Assembly (NCBI RefSeq): GCF_005144795.1
Contig: NZ_SWFJ01000009.1
Location: 1 to 64,000, forward strand
Length of the DNA stretch: 64,000 nt
DNA from: Streptococcus mitis
GTDB lineage: Bacteria; Bacillota; Bacilli; Lactobacillales; Streptococcaceae
Direction of reading: 5' to 3'
The notes beneath the pieces are model-generated. The model was not told where the DNA came from. It was given only the letters and a program-made list of their open reading frames with translations, and did not search any database. The translations under genes were made by a program, and so were the position numbers. Positions 29,353 through 40,171 of the stretch are shown here, in pieces (positions within the stretch are counted from its first letter, which is position 1; each line of letters begins with the position of its first letter).

Positions 29353-30645
29353 ATGGAAAAGCAACAACCTAGTAAAGCAGCCCTGCTGTCTATCATTCCT
29401 GGGTTAGGACAGATTTACAATAAACAAAAAGCCAAAGGTTTTATCTTCCTTGGTGTAACCATCGTATTCGTCCTTTACTTCCTAGCACTTGCAGCCCCTG
29501 AATTGAGTAATCTCATCACTCTTGGTGACAAACCAGGTCGTGATAATTCCCTCTTTATGCTGATTCGTGGTGCCTTCCATTTAATCTTTGTAGTTGTTTA
29601 TGTACTCTTTTATTTCGCAAATATCAAAGATGCACATACAACTGCCAAACACATTAACAATGGCATACCAGTACCACTTACGCTAAAAGATATGATCAAA
29701 GGAATCTATGAAAATGGCTTCCCTTATCTCTTGATCATTCCATCTTATATTGCCATGACTTTTGCGATCATCTTCCCAGTTATCGTAACCTTGATGATTG
29801 CCTTTACCAACTACGACTTCCAGCACTTGCCACCAAACAAATTGTTGGACTGGGTTGGTTTGACCAACTTTACAAACATCTGGAGCTTGAGCACCTTCCG
29901 TTCTGCCTTTGGTGCCGTTCTTTCTTGGACTATCATCTGGGCTTTGGCTGCCTCAACTTTACAGATCGTCATCGGTATCTTCACAGCTATCATTGCTAAC
30001 CAACCATTTATCAAAGGAAAACGTATCTTTGGTGTTATTTTCCTTCTTCCTTGGGCTGTTCCAGCCTTCATCACTATCTTAACATTCTCAAACATGTTTA
30101 ACGATAGTGTAGGAGCTATCAACACTCAAGTATTGCCAATCTTAGCTAAATTCCTTCCTTTCCTTGATGGTGTCCTTATTCCTTGGAAAACAGACCCAAC
30201 TTGGACTAAGATTGCCTTGATTATGATGCAAGGTTGGCTTGGATTCCCATATATCTACGTTTTGACTTTAGGTATCTTGCAATCTATTCCTAACGACCTT
30301 TACGAAGCAGCTTATATTGACGGTGCCAATGCTTGGCAAAAATTCCGCAACATCACTTTCCCAATGATCTTGGCCGTTGCGGCACCTACTTTGATTAGCC
30401 AATACACCTTCAACTTTAACAACTTCTCTATCATGTACCTCTTCAATGGTGGAGGACCTGGTAGTGTCGGAGGTGGAGCTGGTTCAACCGATATCTTGAT
30501 CTCATGGATCTACCGTTTGACAACAGGTACATCTCCTCAATACTCAATGGCGGCAGCTGTTACCTTGATTATCTCTATCATTGTCATCTCAATCTCTATG
30601 ATCGCATTCAAGAAACTACACGCATTTGATATGGAGGACGTCTAA
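29353..30645 (+). CDS. malC: Maltodextrin ABC transporter permease
   Basis: A 430-aa MalF-type permease with several membrane helices. The N-terminal segment [20 protein letters not shown] is typical of streptococcal MalC. The EAA loop is [22 protein letters not shown], in the last third. Of two nearby in-frame ATGs, 29353 is chosen because AAAGGAG lies five bases upstream and overlaps the first. It ends one base before malD. Confidence 0.93.
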   Translation: MEKQQPSKAALLSIIPGLGQIYNKQKAKGFIFLGVTIVFVLYFLALAAPELSNLITLGDKPGRDNSLFMLIRGAFHLIFVVVYVLFYFANIKDAHTTAKHINNGIPVPLTLKDMIKGIYENGFPYLLIIPSYIAMTFAIIFPVIVTLMIAFTNYDFQHLPPNKLLDWVGLTNFTNIWSLSTFRSAFGAVLSWTIIWALAASTLQIVIGIFTAIIANQPFIKGKRIFGVIFLLPWAVPAFITILTFSNMFNDSVGAINTQVLPILAKFLPFLDGVLIPWKTDPTWTKIALIMMQGWLGFPYIYVLTLGILQSIPNDLYEAAYIDGANAWQKFRNITFPMILAVAAPTLISQYTFNFNNFSIMYLFNGGGPGSVGGGAGSTDILISWIYRLTTGTSPQYSMAAAVTLIISIIVISISMIAFKKLHAFDMEDV

Positions 30646-30646
30646 G

Positions 30647-31489
30647 ATGAATAACTCAATTAAACTCAAACGTAGACTGACTCAAACCCTTACTTACCTC
30701 TACTTGATTGGCCTATCAATCGTGATTATCTATCCACTTTTGATTACCATCATGTCAGCCTTCAAGGCAGGTAACGTCGCAGCCTTTAAACTCGATACTA
30801 ACATCGACTTCAATTTTGATAACTTTAAAGGACTCTTTACTGAAACCCTATACGGTACTTGGTATCTAAATACCTTGATTATCGCCTTGATTACCATGGC
30901 GGTTCAAACAAGTATCATCGTACTGGCTGGTTATGCCTACAGCCGTTACAACTTCTTGGCTCGTAAACAAAGTTTGGTCTTCTTCTTGATCATCCAAATG
31001 GTTCCAACCATGGCCGCTTTGACAGCCTTCTTCGTTATGGCGCTTATGTTGAACGCCCTTAACCACAGCTGGTTCCTCATCTTCCTCTACGTTGGTGGTG
31101 GTATCCCGATGAATGCTTGGCTCATGAAAGGATACTTCGATACAGTGCCAATGTCTCTAGACGAATCTGCAAAACTAGACGGTGCAGGACACTTCCGCCG
31201 CTTCTGGCAAATTGTTCTTCCACTTGTTCGCCCAATGGTTGCCGTACAAGCTCTCTGGGCCTTCATGGGACCTTTTGGGGACTACATCCTCTCTAGTTTC
31301 TTGCTTCGTGAGAAAGAATACTTTACTGTTGCCGTAGGACTCCAAACCTTCGTCAGCAATGTGAAAAACTTGAAGATTGCCTACTTCTCAGCAGGTGCTA
31401 TCCTCATTGCCCTTCCAATCTGTATTCTCTTCTTCTTCCTACAAAAGAACTTTGTTTCAGGACTTACAAGTGGTGGCGACAAGGGATAA
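30647..31489 (+). CDS. malD: Maltodextrin ABC transporter permease
   Basis: A 280-aa MalG-type permease with six membrane helices. The EAA loop is [22 protein letters not shown] (first 20 residues of the motif shown in part). ATG 30647 starts one base after the malC stop, with ATGGAGGACG inside the malC end as ribosome site, so the two are translationally coupled. It forms the channel with MalC. A strong terminator overlaps its stop codon. Confidence 0.93.
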   Translation: MNNSIKLKRRLTQTLTYLYLIGLSIVIIYPLLITIMSAFKAGNVAAFKLDTNIDFNFDNFKGLFTETLYGTWYLNTLIIALITMAVQTSIIVLAGYAYSRYNFLARKQSLVFFLIIQMVPTMAALTAFFVMALMLNALNHSWFLIFLYVGGGIPMNAWLMKGYFDTVPMSLDESAKLDGAGHFRRFWQIVLPLVRPMVAVQALWAFMGPFGDYILSSFLLREKEYFTVAVGLQTFVSNVKNLKIAYFSAGAILIALPICILFFFLQKNFVSGLTSGGDKG

Positions 31490-31509
31490 TTTATCCCCGC
31501 CACCCTTTT
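31472..31509 (+). terminator. malXCD terminator
   Basis: The long stem GGTGGCG / CGCCACC with inner GGGATAA / TTATCCC is followed by CTTTTTCATTTT. It overlaps the malD stop codon. Confidence 0.85.
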
Positions 31510-31631
31510 TCATTTTAAAACTTGTTACTGTAAAACTATCCTTGTAGCAAGCAATTTATCTCCTAGACTTGAAATAAAGCACATTTCTCTATATAATACT
31601 CATATAGAAAACACCTTTTAGAAAGATACCT

Positions 31632-32432
31632 ATGCTTCCATATCCATTTTCCTATTTTTCAAGTATTTGGGGATTTCGTAAGCCCCTGTCCAAACGTTTC
31701 GGACTCAACTGGTTCCAACTTCTCTTTACCAGTATCTTCCTTATCAGCTTATCTATGGTACCTATTGCCATCCAAAACAGCTCGCAGGAGACTTATCCGC
31801 TAGAAACCTTTATCGATAATGTCTATGAACCATTGACAGATAAGGTTGTACAGGATCTCTCTGAACACGCTACAATTGTTGATGGCAAATTAACTTATAC
31901 TGGAACATCTAGTCAAGCGCCTTCTATTGTGATCGGTCCAAGTCAAAGCAAGGAATTACCTAAGGACTTGCAACTGCATTTCGATACGAATGAGCTAGTC
32001 ATCAGCAAGGAAAGTAAAGAGCTGACCCGTATCTCTTACCGAGCGATTGAGACTGAGAGTTTCAAAAGTAAAGACAGCTTGACCCAAGCCATTTCTAAAG
32101 ACTGGTATCAGCAAAATCGTGTCTATATCAGTCTCTTCCTAGTTCTCGGTGCGAGCTTCCTCTTTGGTTTGAATTTCTTTATTGTCTCTCTAGGAGCGAG
32201 TCTTCTCCTTTATATCACTAAGAAATCACGCCTCTTTTCATTTAGGACCTTTAAAGAGTGCTACCATTTTATCTTGAACTGTTTAGGATTACCTACTCTG
32301 ATTACGCTTATTTTGGGACTATTTGGCCAAAATATGACAACTCTCATTACTGTACAAAACATTCTTTTTGTTCTGTATCTGGTCACTATCTTTTATAAAA
32401 CGCATTTCCGTGATCCAGATTACCATAAATAG
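31632..32432 (+). CDS. malA: DUF1189 membrane protein MalA
   Basis: A 266-aa membrane protein with one hydrophobic segment near residues 30-50, a soluble extracytoplasmic middle (about 55-150) and three to four helices at the C-terminus (for example [20 protein letters not shown]). In pneumococcus malA lies between malD and malR, and its precise function is not established. It is separated from malD by a terminator and followed by malR after nine bases, so malA-malR form their own unit. Confidence 0.8.
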   Translation: MLPYPFSYFSSIWGFRKPLSKRFGLNWFQLLFTSIFLISLSMVPIAIQNSSQETYPLETFIDNVYEPLTDKVVQDLSEHATIVDGKLTYTGTSSQAPSIVIGPSQSKELPKDLQLHFDTNELVISKESKELTRISYRAIETESFKSKDSLTQAISKDWYQQNRVYISLFLVLGASFLFGLNFFIVSLGASLLLYITKKSRLFSFRTFKECYHFILNCLGLPTLITLILGLFGQNMTTLITVQNILFVLYLVTIFYKTHFRDPDYHK

Positions 32433-32441
32433 GAGATTTTT

Positions 32442-33428
32442 ATGCCCGTTACGATTAAAGACGTGGCCAAGGCTGCTGGTGTTTCGCCTTCAACCGTAAC
32501 CCGTGTTATTCAAAACAAATCAACCATTAGCGACGAAACAAAAAAACGTGTTCGCAAGGCTATGAAGGAGCTCAATTACCACCCCAACCTCAACGCTCGT
32601 AGTTTGGTAAGCAGTTATACCCAAGTTATCGGCTTGGTCCTTCCTGACGACTCAGACGCCTTCTATCAAAATCCTTTCTTCCCATCTGTCCTCCGTGGTA
32701 TCGCCCAAGTCGCATCTGAAAACCACTATGCAATTCAGATTGCAACAGGTAAAGATGAAAAAGAGCGCCTTAAAGCGATCTCACAGATGGTTTACGGCAA
32801 ACGTGTAGATGGTTTGATTTTCCTCTATGCCCAAGAAGAGGACCCTTTGGTTAAGTTAGTAGCAGATGAGCAATTTCCTTTCCTTATCTTAGGTAAATCT
32901 CTATCTCCCTTCATTCCACTTGTCGATAATGACAATGTCCAAGCTGGTTTTGATGCGACAGAGTATTTCATCAAAAAAGGATGCAAGCGAATTGCCTTTA
33001 TCGGAGGTACTAAGCGACTCTTCGTAACACAAGACCGTCTGACAGGTTACGAGCTAGCTCTAAAACAATACCAACTTCCTCTCGATACTAATCTGACTTA
33101 CTTTGCTAATGAATTTCTTGAAGATAATGGTTATCGCTTTAGTAGACTTCTCTTCAAACACGATCCAAATATTGACGCTATTATTACCATTGATAGTCTC
33201 CTTGCTGCAGGGGTCTGTGATTACATCGCAAAACACCAACTGGATGCCCCTGTCCTCAGCTTCGACTCAGTCAATCCCAAGCTCAACTTGGCGGCCTATG
33301 TTGATATCAATAGCTTGGAACTTGGTCGTGTTTCCTTTGAAACTATTCTCCAGATCATCAATGATGCTAAAAGTAATAAACAAATTTGTTACCGTCAGTT
33401 AATTGCCCACAAAATTATCGAAAAATAA
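32442..33428 (+). CDS. malR: Maltose operon repressor, LacI family
   Basis: A 328-aa LacI/GalR regulator. The N-terminal helix-turn-helix and hinge read VTIKDVAKAAGVSPSTVTRV followed by RKAMKELNYHPN. The rest is a periplasmic-binding-like effector domain. It represses the two divergent mal operons through the palindromes near 27545 and 27920, with maltose as inducer. A related palindrome upstream of pgi may be a further target. Ribosome site AGGAG precedes ATG 32442. Confidence 0.92.
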   Translation: MPVTIKDVAKAAGVSPSTVTRVIQNKSTISDETKKRVRKAMKELNYHPNLNARSLVSSYTQVIGLVLPDDSDAFYQNPFFPSVLRGIAQVASENHYAIQIATGKDEKERLKAISQMVYGKRVDGLIFLYAQEEDPLVKLVADEQFPFLILGKSLSPFIPLVDNDNVQAGFDATEYFIKKGCKRIAFIGGTKRLFVTQDRLTGYELALKQYQLPLDTNLTYFANEFLEDNGYRFSRLLFKHDPNIDAIITIDSLLAAGVCDYIAKHQLDAPVLSFDSVNPKLNLAAYVDINSLELGRVSFETILQIINDAKSNKQICYRQLIAHKIIEK

Positions 33429-33452
33429 AAACCAGCTCGCGCTGGTTTTTTT
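33427..33452 (+). terminator. malAR terminator
   Basis: AAACCAGC / GCTGGTTT with the GC-rich loop TCGC and a T7 tail, beginning at the malR stop. Confidence 0.85.
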
Positions 33453-33457
33453 GGCCA

Positions 33458-34399
33458 CTAATTATCTGTTTCAACGAACCGTCCCAAAATATGAACATTC
33501 TCCGATACAGAAACAAAGGCGCTTGGATCCACCTGTTTCATAATCTGTTTAAATTCATTAAACTCTGCACGTGTAATGACAGTGATTAAAACTGCCTTTC
33601 TTTCGTGATTATAGGTTCCTTCTGCATCGTGGATCATGGTTGCTCCGCGGTGCAATTTTTTATGGATTTTTTCAATTACCTTCTCTGGATGATTGGTCAC
33701 AATCATGGCCTGCATGCGTTTTTGCTTGGTAAAGACAGCGTCTGTGACACGGCTAGAGACAAAGATGGTAATCATAGAGTAGAGAGCGTATTTCCAACCA
33801 AAGGTCAAACCTGCTATCAGCATGATGGTCCCATTTACCAAGAAAGAAATACTACCAACATTCTTACCCGTTTTCTTGCGAATGGTCAAACTGACGATAT
33901 CCGTCCCACCACTGGAGATATTGTTTCGAAGAGCAAAACCAATCCCCAAGCCCATGACAACGCCCCCAAAGAGGGCATTGATAATAGGATCCTCCGTCAA
34001 GGTCGCCACAGGGACAAACTGGATAAAGAAGGAACTCATAGATACCGTGATAAAGGTAAAAATAGTGAACTTATGGCCAATCTGATACCAGGCCAAGACC
34101 ATCAATGGAAAATTAATAGCGTAGAAGGTCAGCGAAATTGGAATATGAAAACCAAACCAGTGATTACTCAGGGCAGAGATAATCTGTGCCAGACCTGTCG
34201 CACCACTCGAATACACATGCCCTGGTTGGAAAAAGAAATTGACCGCTACTGCTGATAAAAAACCATAGACCAGAGAGGCCGAAATCTTCTCATCATATTT
34301 TTCCCGAGAGATGCTTTGTAAGACACGTAAAATTTTTATCTGATGAGCAAAGCGGCGCAGATAATAGCGCCACCGCTTAATTCGTTTTGCTTGTTTCAT
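33458..34399 (-). CDS. YitT family membrane protein (DUF161/DUF2179)
   Basis: A 313-aa protein with about five to six N-terminal hydrophobic helices (starting [14 protein letters not shown]) and a C-terminal soluble DUF2179 domain with [20 protein letters not shown]. The family is widespread in Firmicutes and its function is not settled. The start overlaps the end of aspS by 23 bases, so it is probably translated from the aspS transcript. The ribosome site is weak. Confidence 0.82.
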   Translation of the reverse strand: MKQAKRIKRWRYYLRRFAHQIKILRVLQSISREKYDEKISASLVYGFLSAVAVNFFFQPGHVYSSGATGLAQIISALSNHWFGFHIPISLTFYAINFPLMVLAWYQIGHKFTIFTFITVSMSSFFIQFVPVATLTEDPIINALFGGVVMGLGIGFALRNNISSGGTDIVSLTIRKKTGKNVGSISFLVNGTIMLIAGLTFGWKYALYSMITIFVSSRVTDAVFTKQKRMQAMIVTNHPEKVIEKIHKKLHRGATMIHDAEGTYNHERKAVLITVITRAEFNEFKQIMKQVDPSAFVSVSENVHILGRFVETDN

Positions 34400-36140
34400 C
34401 TTCTTCTACTTGTAAGCTGAGTTCCTCTAGTTGTTTGAGAGCTACTGTTGAAGGAGCTTGTGTCATTGGGTCAGTTGCCTTATTGTTCTTAGGAAAGGCA
34501 ATGACTTCACGAATATTTTCTTCTCCTGCTAAAAGCATGACAAATCGGTCAAGCCCGATAGCCAAACCACCGTGTGGTGGGAAACCATAGTCCATTGCTT
34601 CAAGAAGGAAGCCAAACTGGTCATTTGCTTCTTCAGCTGAGAAACCAAGAGCCTTGAACATGCGTTCTTGAAGGTCTTTTTGGTTGATACGAAGGCTACC
34701 ACCACCAAGCTCATAACCGTTCAAGACGATATCGTAAGCAATGGCACGAACCTTAGCCAAATCACCTTCTAATTCGTGAGCAGTTTCTTCCTGTGGAAGC
34801 GTGAATGGATGGTGGGCGCTCATGTAGCGACCTTCTTCTTCAGACCATTCAAACATTGGCCAGTCAACTACCCAAAGGAAGTTAAATTTATCGTTATCAA
34901 TCAAGCCAAGCTCTTTGGCAATACGTCCACGAAGGGCACCGAGCGTTGCATTAGCCACTTCAAGCGTATCTGCCACAAAGAGAACCAAGTCCTTATCTTC
35001 AAGCGTAAGTGCTGCTGTCAATTCTGCTTGAATGCTAGTCAAGAACTTAGCAACTGGTCCGTTTAATTCTCCATCAACAACCTTGACCCAAGCAAGACCT
35101 TTGGCACCGTACTGTTTGGCCACTTCAGTCATCTTGTCAATGTCCTTACGGGAATAGTTGTCCGCAGCGCCTTTAACTACAATTGCTTTTACAGCAGGTG
35201 CTTCTGAAAAGACTTTAAAGTCTACACCTTTGACCACTGCTGTCAAATCCTGAAGCAACATGTCAAAACGAGTATCTGGCTTGTCAGAACCGTAAAGAGC
35301 CATCGCATCATCGTATTTCATACGAGGGAATGGAAGAGTTACCTCAATTCCTTTAGTTTCTTTCATCACGCGCGCAATCAAGCCTTCTGTGATATCTTGG
35401 ATTTCTTGCTCAGTAAGGAAAGACGTTTCCAAGTCGACCTGAGTGAACTCAGGCTGGCGGTCTCCACGCAAATCCTCATCACGGAAACATTTAACGATTT
35501 GGTAATAACGGTCAAAACCAGCATTCATCAAGAGCTGTTTCGTGATTTGTGGACTTTGAGGAAGCGCGTAAAAATGCCCTTTATTGACACGAGATGGTAC
35601 CAAATAGTCACGCGCCCCTTCAGGCGTTGACTTAGAAAGGAATGGTGTCTCCACATCGATAAACTCCAACTCATCCAAGTAGTTGCGGATAGAGTGGGTC
35701 ACTTTAGCACGAAGTTTAAGATTTTCCAACATTTCTGGACGACGAAGGTCAAGGTAACGGTAACGCAAACGCGTATCGTCATTAGCCTCAATACCATCCT
35801 TAATCTCAAATGGTGTTGTCTTAGCTGTATTCAGCACTGTCAGAGCTGTCACGTTTAACTCAACTGTACCAGTTGGCAACTTATCATTTGCTTGCTCACG
35901 CGCAGCGACCTGTCCAGTCACCTCGATAACAAATTCACTACGAAGGCTTTCAGCTGTTGTCATAACCTCTGCAGATACTTTTTCAGGGTTGATAACCAAC
36001 TGCATGATTCCTTCACGGTCACGAAGATCGATAAAGATCAAACCACCAAGGTCACGACGACGACCAACCCATCCTTTCAAGGTTATTTCTTGTCCGATGT
36101 GTTCCTCACGAACACGACCAGCATACATACTACGTTTCAT
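34377..36140 (-). CDS. aspS: Aspartyl-tRNA synthetase
   Basis: A 587-aa class IIb synthetase. It has an N-terminal OB-fold anticodon domain ([19 protein letters not shown]), a motif 1/2 catalytic core including [18 protein letters not shown], a bacterial GAD insertion, and motif 3 in [15 protein letters not shown]. Full length for the bacterial type. hisS lies about 2.5 kb upstream, separated by a small membrane-protein cluster. No T-box was seen upstream. Confidence 0.96.
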   Translation of the reverse strand: MKRSMYAGRVREEHIGQEITLKGWVGRRRDLGGLIFIDLRDREGIMQLVINPEKVSAEVMTTAESLRSEFVIEVTGQVAAREQANDKLPTGTVELNVTALTVLNTAKTTPFEIKDGIEANDDTRLRYRYLDLRRPEMLENLKLRAKVTHSIRNYLDELEFIDVETPFLSKSTPEGARDYLVPSRVNKGHFYALPQSPQITKQLLMNAGFDRYYQIVKCFRDEDLRGDRQPEFTQVDLETSFLTEQEIQDITEGLIARVMKETKGIEVTLPFPRMKYDDAMALYGSDKPDTRFDMLLQDLTAVVKGVDFKVFSEAPAVKAIVVKGAADNYSRKDIDKMTEVAKQYGAKGLAWVKVVDGELNGPVAKFLTSIQAELTAALTLEDKDLVLFVADTLEVANATLGALRGRIAKELGLIDNDKFNFLWVVDWPMFEWSEEEGRYMSAHHPFTLPQEETAHELEGDLAKVRAIAYDIVLNGYELGGGSLRINQKDLQERMFKALGFSAEEANDQFGFLLEAMDYGFPPHGGLAIGLDRFVMLLAGEENIREVIAFPKNNKATDPMTQAPSTVALKQLEELSLQVEEDETSKTN

Positions 36141-36270
36141 TGTTTCTCTCCTCTTTTATTCTGTTACTATTTTACCATAAAAGCGCAGGCTCTTCATGAA
36201 AATCATCAGAAAAGTTTGTCAGTCTTTAAAAATCAGGTAAAGTCCCTAAAAATTAGCGCCCATACAAAAA

Positions 36271-36294
36271 TCCGATGAACTTCATCGGACTCTT
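36271..36294 (-). terminator. Terminator of the membrane-protein cluster
   Basis: TCCGATGAA / TTCATCGGA is a perfect dyad directly after the 76-aa gene. On the minus strand it is followed by TTTTTG. Confidence 0.75.
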
Positions 36295-36525
36295 TTATTT
36301 TGAATTGTTGCCTGCTTTACGCTTTTCAGCGATTTCAGCTGCCTTTCGAGGCAAGACGATTTCCGTCGTATAAGCTGTCCCAAAGCGCAAGACACCTGCA
36401 ATAGGGGCAAAGACAACTGCTAGATAGTTGTAGAAGAAATCACCCTTAAAGGCATAAGCTAGCGCCCCAATGATGAAAAATAGAACAACTGCTTGAATCA
36501 CTGCTAATAAAATTACTCGTTTCAT
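36295..36525 (-). CDS. Small membrane protein, unknown function
   Basis: A 76-aa protein with a strong hydrophobic helix at residues 4-25 (VILLAVIQAVVLFFIIGALA), a second weaker hydrophobic stretch around 32-48, and a Lys-rich C-terminus. ATG 36525 follows AGGAGGTCAC. It is last gene of the leftward XRE/DUF3169/CPBP cluster, 17 bp after the CPBP gene. No family function is known to me. Confidence 0.7.
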   Translation of the reverse strand: MKRVILLAVIQAVVLFFIIGALAYAFKGDFFYNYLAVVFAPIAGVLRFGTAYTTEIVLPRKAAEIAEKRKAGNNSK

Positions 36526-36542
36526 GTGACCTCCTGACTCTA

Positions 36543-37184
36543 TTATAGCATGAGTATCATCAAAAAGCCGATTAAATTATTCAAAGCGTGGAGAGAAATA
36601 CTGTAGACCAGACCTTTTCTGCTAATATAAGCCAAGCCCAAACTAAAACCAAGGCTAAAATAGACAAAAAATTGTTGCACATCACCTGGGAAATGACCTA
36701 AGGTAAACAAAACACTAGATACCAGAAGGAAAAGCAGAGTTTGTTTACTATTGTCCTGCTTAGGAAAGAGATAGCGCGCTAACATCCCTCTAAAGATAAG
36801 TTCTTCCGTCAGAGGAGCAAAAATAACGACCGCAAAGAATGAGAAAAGTGGTTGAGACAAGGTCAAGTCTATCGCTATTTGCTGATTTACTGAAGGATCA
36901 TTTGGCAAGAAAAACTGGACAACCAGAGATAAGAACCAAACCAAGGCAGGAAGCCAAATAAATCGGTTGAAGCCACTCTTCTCAATACGAACAGGACCTT
37001 TCTGATACCATTTGTAAATGCCGTACACATAAACTCCAGCCAAGGCCACATAGAGCAAGGTCACAGCATAGGGTGAAGCGCCTAAGGCAAGCGAAGTAGT
37101 CGCGAGCCCCTGAATGAAGCCATAGATGAATAAAAAGGATAGAATGGCTAGAAGAAACCAGCCAAGGTTTTTAAGTAATTTCAT
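36543..37184 (-). CDS. CPBP family intramembrane metalloprotease
   Basis: A 213-aa polytopic protein of the CPBP/Abi (Rce1-like) family. The catalytic motifs are EELIFRG (about residues 129-135), FTLGHFPGD (H about 163) and HALNNL (H about 199). Relatives process bacteriocins or prenylated peptides or confer bacteriocin self-immunity. Here no bacteriocin precursor is visible. It lies in a cluster with an XRE regulator and a DUF3169 protein. Confidence 0.82.
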   Translation of the reverse strand: MKLLKNLGWFLLAILSFLFIYGFIQGLATTSLALGASPYAVTLLYVALAGVYVYGIYKWYQKGPVRIEKSGFNRFIWLPALVWFLSLVVQFFLPNDPSVNQQIAIDLTLSQPLFSFFAVVIFAPLTEELIFRGMLARYLFPKQDNSKQTLLFLLVSSVLFTLGHFPGDVQQFFVYFSLGFSLGLAYISRKGLVYSISLHALNNLIGFLMILML

Positions 37185-37193
37185 AAAGTTCTC

Positions 37194-37934
37194 CTATTTG
37201 AAATAGCGTTTTACCATAGGTAACTGCATCACATTGATATAAACATGGATTGCTCCGACAAGCAAGAAGGCTAGTAGCTGAATCTCTCCTGTCAATAAAG
37301 AAAAGATATCAATCAGAACGTAGAGACCTGGCAAGACATACTGATTTAATTGGAATAAAATCCGAAAACTCTGTTCCAAATTAGCCTTGCGCTCCCCTTC
37401 ATCATAAGAATCGAAATGCTCTAAGATATCCTTTGGTGTAGAGAAAAATACCAAATCAAACTGACGAACAATCGCAATGGTCTTAAAAAGATATTTTTGA
37501 ACACTGAAAATCAGCACTAATGCCAAAAAAGAAAGAGGTAAGGTTATATGGCTTCCATTTAGTACAACCATTTCACTTGCTGAGATGAAAAGAGCTAATA
37601 AAATCGCTACACTTGCAATATTAAAAGCAATGGTTCCAAACTCGAGATTCCGATACATTTGCACATAATAGGTTTCATTCAGATCATCATCCATTTCCTC
37701 TTGATACAAGGAATGAAATTTTCTGCTTTTCTTTAAGAAATTGAATGTCAAAAGTATGCTAATGAAACCTAACAGTAAACAAATAGCTGATATCCAGGGT
37801 ATCAAGATTTTTACATCTAACATAATTCCGTGGGATTCGGCAACAGCCTTAAACATCCCTACAAAAATGCCCAAGAAAAATCCCAAGACAACAACCATTA
37901 AAAACAACAATCCACGTTTCTTTTTCTTTTCCAT
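37194..37934 (-). CDS. DUF3169 family membrane protein
   Basis: A 246-aa protein with about six hydrophobic segments in pairs (for example GLLFLMVVVLGFFLGIFVGM at the N-terminus). A charged middle loop has EEMDDDLNETYYVQMYRN and a second acidic loop has DSYDEGERKANLEQ. The second of two ATGs (37934) is preferred because AAGGAG is seven bases upstream; the first is too close. It belongs to the XRE-associated membrane cluster. Function unknown. Confidence 0.75.
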   Translation of the reverse strand: MEKKKKRGLLFLMVVVLGFFLGIFVGMFKAVAESHGIMLDVKILIPWISAICLLLGFISILLTFNFLKKSRKFHSLYQEEMDDDLNETYYVQMYRNLEFGTIAFNIASVAILLALFISASEMVVLNGSHITLPLSFLALVLIFSVQKYLFKTIAIVRQFDLVFFSTPKDILEHFDSYDEGERKANLEQSFRILFQLNQYVLPGLYVLIDIFSLLTGEIQLLAFLLVGAIHVYINVMQLPMVKRYFK

Positions 37935-37945
37935 ATTCATTCTCC

Positions 37946-38134
37946 TTATTCACTTGCTAGATTTTTGGATTTCTTTTCAATCCAGTCAATTACTGGTATG
38001 AGGGCAAAATAGGCCCAAATAAATTGGTCACTCTGATAGGGACTAAACCAGCCTAAGTCTATCCCAATTAATAGAAATATGCTGACTAATAGAGCTGCGA
38101 CAACTACATAATAAACCACTTTATACTTGTTCAT
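37946..38134 (-). CDS. Small two-helix membrane protein
   Basis: A 62-aa protein with two hydrophobic helices (about 7-25 and 38-51). It starts at ATG 38134, whose A overlaps the TGA of the XRE gene, and AGGAGG is seven bases upstream. The overlap and the good ribosome site argue that it is real and coupled to the regulator. No family recognised. Confidence 0.7.
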   Translation of the reverse strand: MNKYKVVYYVVVAALLVSIFLLIGIDLGWFSPYQSDQFIWAYFALIPVIDWIEKKSKNLASE

Positions 38135-38340
38135 CACTCGTCCTCCTCCAAGCGAAATACCGATTCGACTGTTTCGTTGAAAATCTGAGATATTTTCAAG
38201 GCAATCACAACGGACGGGGTGTATTCGTCCCGTTCTAATAGGCTGATAGTCTGTCTGGAAACCTCTGCTAGCTTGGCTAGGTCGGTTTGATTGAGGCCAT
38301 CGCGAGCCCGCAGCTCTTTTAGACGATTTTTTAGTTGCAT
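38134..38340 (-). CDS. XRE family transcriptional regulator
   Basis: A 68-aa Cro/C1-type helix-turn-helix protein: KNRLKELRARDGLNQTDLAK with VSRQTISLLERDEYTPS as recognition region, and a short acidic tail. It resembles YozG/MutR-type small regulators that head operons of membrane proteins. ATG 38340 is chosen over an upstream GTG because AGGTG is six bases away. It likely autoregulates this four- to five-gene cluster. Confidence 0.85.
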   Translation of the reverse strand: MQLKNRLKELRARDGLNQTDLAKLAEVSRQTISLLERDEYTPSVVIALKISQIFNETVESVFRLEEDE

Positions 38341-38349
38341 GTTACACAC

Positions 38350-38661
38350 CTACTTTCCTTCAAATTCAACGGTTTGGATATCCTCAATGCGTTGTAGTTT
38401 GAATTTTTCTTTCCCCTCTTTATCAACACTACGTAGTTTGACCCATTCCTCATCAACATCCACAACTTCCCATAAAGATGTTCCAAACACTTGTCCAACG
38501 ATTGTTGGATTTTTCCCAATTAATTCTTGCAATAATCTTGACATTTCTATATTTCCTTTCTCTTTTCGCTCAAGCTTTTTGATTTTATTCTCTAGTTTCT
38601 TGATTTTTTTAGAATTATTAGAATAAAAGAAAATCATAAATAGTATAAATACTACCCACAT
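38350..38661 (-). CDS. Membrane-anchored coiled-coil protein, unknown function
   Basis: A 103-aa protein with an N-terminal hydrophobic helix (WVVFILFMIFFYSN), a Lys/Glu-rich coiled-coil-like stretch (KKIKKLENKIKKLERKEKG) and a small C-terminal beta-rich domain (VGQVFGTSLWEVVDVDEEWV). The start is one of two adjacent ATGs, 38664 or 38661, behind AAAGGAG; 38661 gives the better spacing. Nine bases separate it from the XRE gene, so it may be first gene of that cluster. Confidence 0.65.
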   Translation of the reverse strand: MWVVFILFMIFFYSNNSKKIKKLENKIKKLERKEKGNIEMSRLLQELIGKNPTIVGQVFGTSLWEVVDVDEEWVKLRSVDKEGKEKFKLQRIEDIQTVEFEGK

Positions 38662-38775
38662 CATAGCTCCTTTCTGCTTTCTATTTCTTAACTTGCTTAC
38701 ATTGTAACACATCTTTTTCTTTTTGACAAGCATATTTGTCAAAAAGTTTATGATTTTTGTCATTTTGCAAAAGAA

Positions 38776-38807
38776 AAAGGTCAGGAGTAGGTTCCTGACC
38801 AGTTTTT
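38776..38807 (-). terminator. hisS terminator
   Basis: GGTCAGGA / TCCTGACC with a six-base loop, preceded by AAAAA and followed by AGTTTTT. It lies immediately after the hisS stop. Confidence 0.8.
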
Positions 38808-38813
38808 CTACTA

Positions 38814-40094
38814 TTAAAATCCTAATTTTTCAAAGATTTCTGAGAAGTTTTGACTGATTGTCTCAAGTGACACTTGCACTTCTTCTCGGGTTTGGTTGTT
38901 CTTAACCGTTACTTGTCCGCTTTCGACTTCGCTCTCTCCTAGGGTGATGAGGGTCTTAGCCGCAAAGACATCGGCTGACTTGAACTGAGCTTTGAGCTTA
39001 CGGTTGAGGTAATCACGCTCTGCTTTGAAACCTTGTTGGCGAAGGGCTTGTACCAACTCCAAGGCCTTGACATTTGCCCCTTCTCCCAAGACTGTGATAT
39101 AGACATCTAGGGCGTTTTCGATAGGGAGGGCCACACCTTGCTTTTCAAGAATGAGAAGCAGACGCTCTACACCAAGTCCAAAACCAAAGCCAGCAGTCTC
39201 AGGGCCACCAAAGTAGGCAACCAAACCATCGTAACGACCACCCGCACAGACTGTCAAGTCATTGCCCTCAATCTCTGTGATAAACTCGAAAATGGTGTGG
39301 TTGTAGTAGTCCAGACCACGCACCATATTGGTATCGATGATATAGTCTACTCCAAGATTTTCCAACATCTGACGCACAGCATCAAAGTGTGCTTGGCTTT
39401 CTTCATCAAGGAAATCCAAGATAGACGGTGCATTCTCTACAGCCACCTTGTCTTCTTTTTCCTTAGAGTCCAAGACACGAAGAGGATTTTCCTCCAAACG
39501 ACGTTGGCTATCCTTAGACAAGGTCTCCTTGAGCGGTGTCAAATAGTCAATCAAGGCTTGACGGTAGGCCGCACGACTCTCAGGATTCCCAAGAGTGTTA
39601 AGATGTAATTTGACACCTTGGATACCGATTTCTTTCAAGAAATGGGCCGCCATCGCGATTGTTTCCACATCGGTAGCTGGATTGCTAGATCCAAAACACT
39701 CAACACCAATCTGGTGGAACTGGCGCAAACGCCCTGCCTGTGGACGCTCATAACGGAACATAGGGCCCATGTAGTAGAACTTACTTGGCTTTTGCACTTC
39801 TGGAGCGAAAAGTTTATTTTCCACATAGGAACGGACAACTGGCGCTGTTCCTTCTGGACGGAGGGTAATATGACGGTCACCCTTGTCATAGAAATCGTAC
39901 ATTTCCTTGGTTACGATATCCGTTGTGTCTCCGACAGAGCGACTGATAACCTCGTAGTGCTCAAAAATAGGCGTGCGCACTTCTGCATAGTTATAGCGCT
40001 TGAAAATCTCACGGGCAAAGCCCTCAACGTACTGCCATTTGACAGATTCAGCAGGTAAAATATCCTGCGTTCCTTTTGGTTTTTGTAATTTCAT
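38814..40094 (-). CDS. hisS: Histidyl-tRNA synthetase
   Basis: A 426-aa class IIa synthetase: [17 protein letters not shown]-terminus, motif 2 with [17 protein letters not shown], histidine-specific motifs [14 protein letters not shown] and AGGRYDGL, motif 3 [11 protein letters not shown], and a C-terminal anticodon-binding domain. Intact. An AAAGAGGATTCCCT region precedes ATG 40094. Confidence 0.96.
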   Translation of the reverse strand: MKLQKPKGTQDILPAESVKWQYVEGFAREIFKRYNYAEVRTPIFEHYEVISRSVGDTTDIVTKEMYDFYDKGDRHITLRPEGTAPVVRSYVENKLFAPEVQKPSKFYYMGPMFRYERPQAGRLRQFHQIGVECFGSSNPATDVETIAMAAHFLKEIGIQGVKLHLNTLGNPESRAAYRQALIDYLTPLKETLSKDSQRRLEENPLRVLDSKEKEDKVAVENAPSILDFLDEESQAHFDAVRQMLENLGVDYIIDTNMVRGLDYYNHTIFEFITEIEGNDLTVCAGGRYDGLVAYFGGPETAGFGFGLGVERLLLILEKQGVALPIENALDVYITVLGEGANVKALELVQALRQQGFKAERDYLNRKLKAQFKSADVFAAKTLITLGESEVESGQVTVKNNQTREEVQVSLETISQNFSEIFEKLGF

Positions 40095-40171
40095 AGGGAA
40101 TCCTCTTTAAATTTAATAGTCTTATTTTACCATAAATAGAGGGATTAAAACAGTGAGAAAAAATTTAGGAT

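Noticed and set aside
33605-34255. A 216-codon plus-strand frame opposite the YitT gene
   Set aside because: His/Asp/Gly-rich shadow of a membrane-protein gene with no ribosome site or family resemblance.
39138-40058. Plus-strand frames opposite hisS
   Set aside because: Complementary to hisS codons; no family features.
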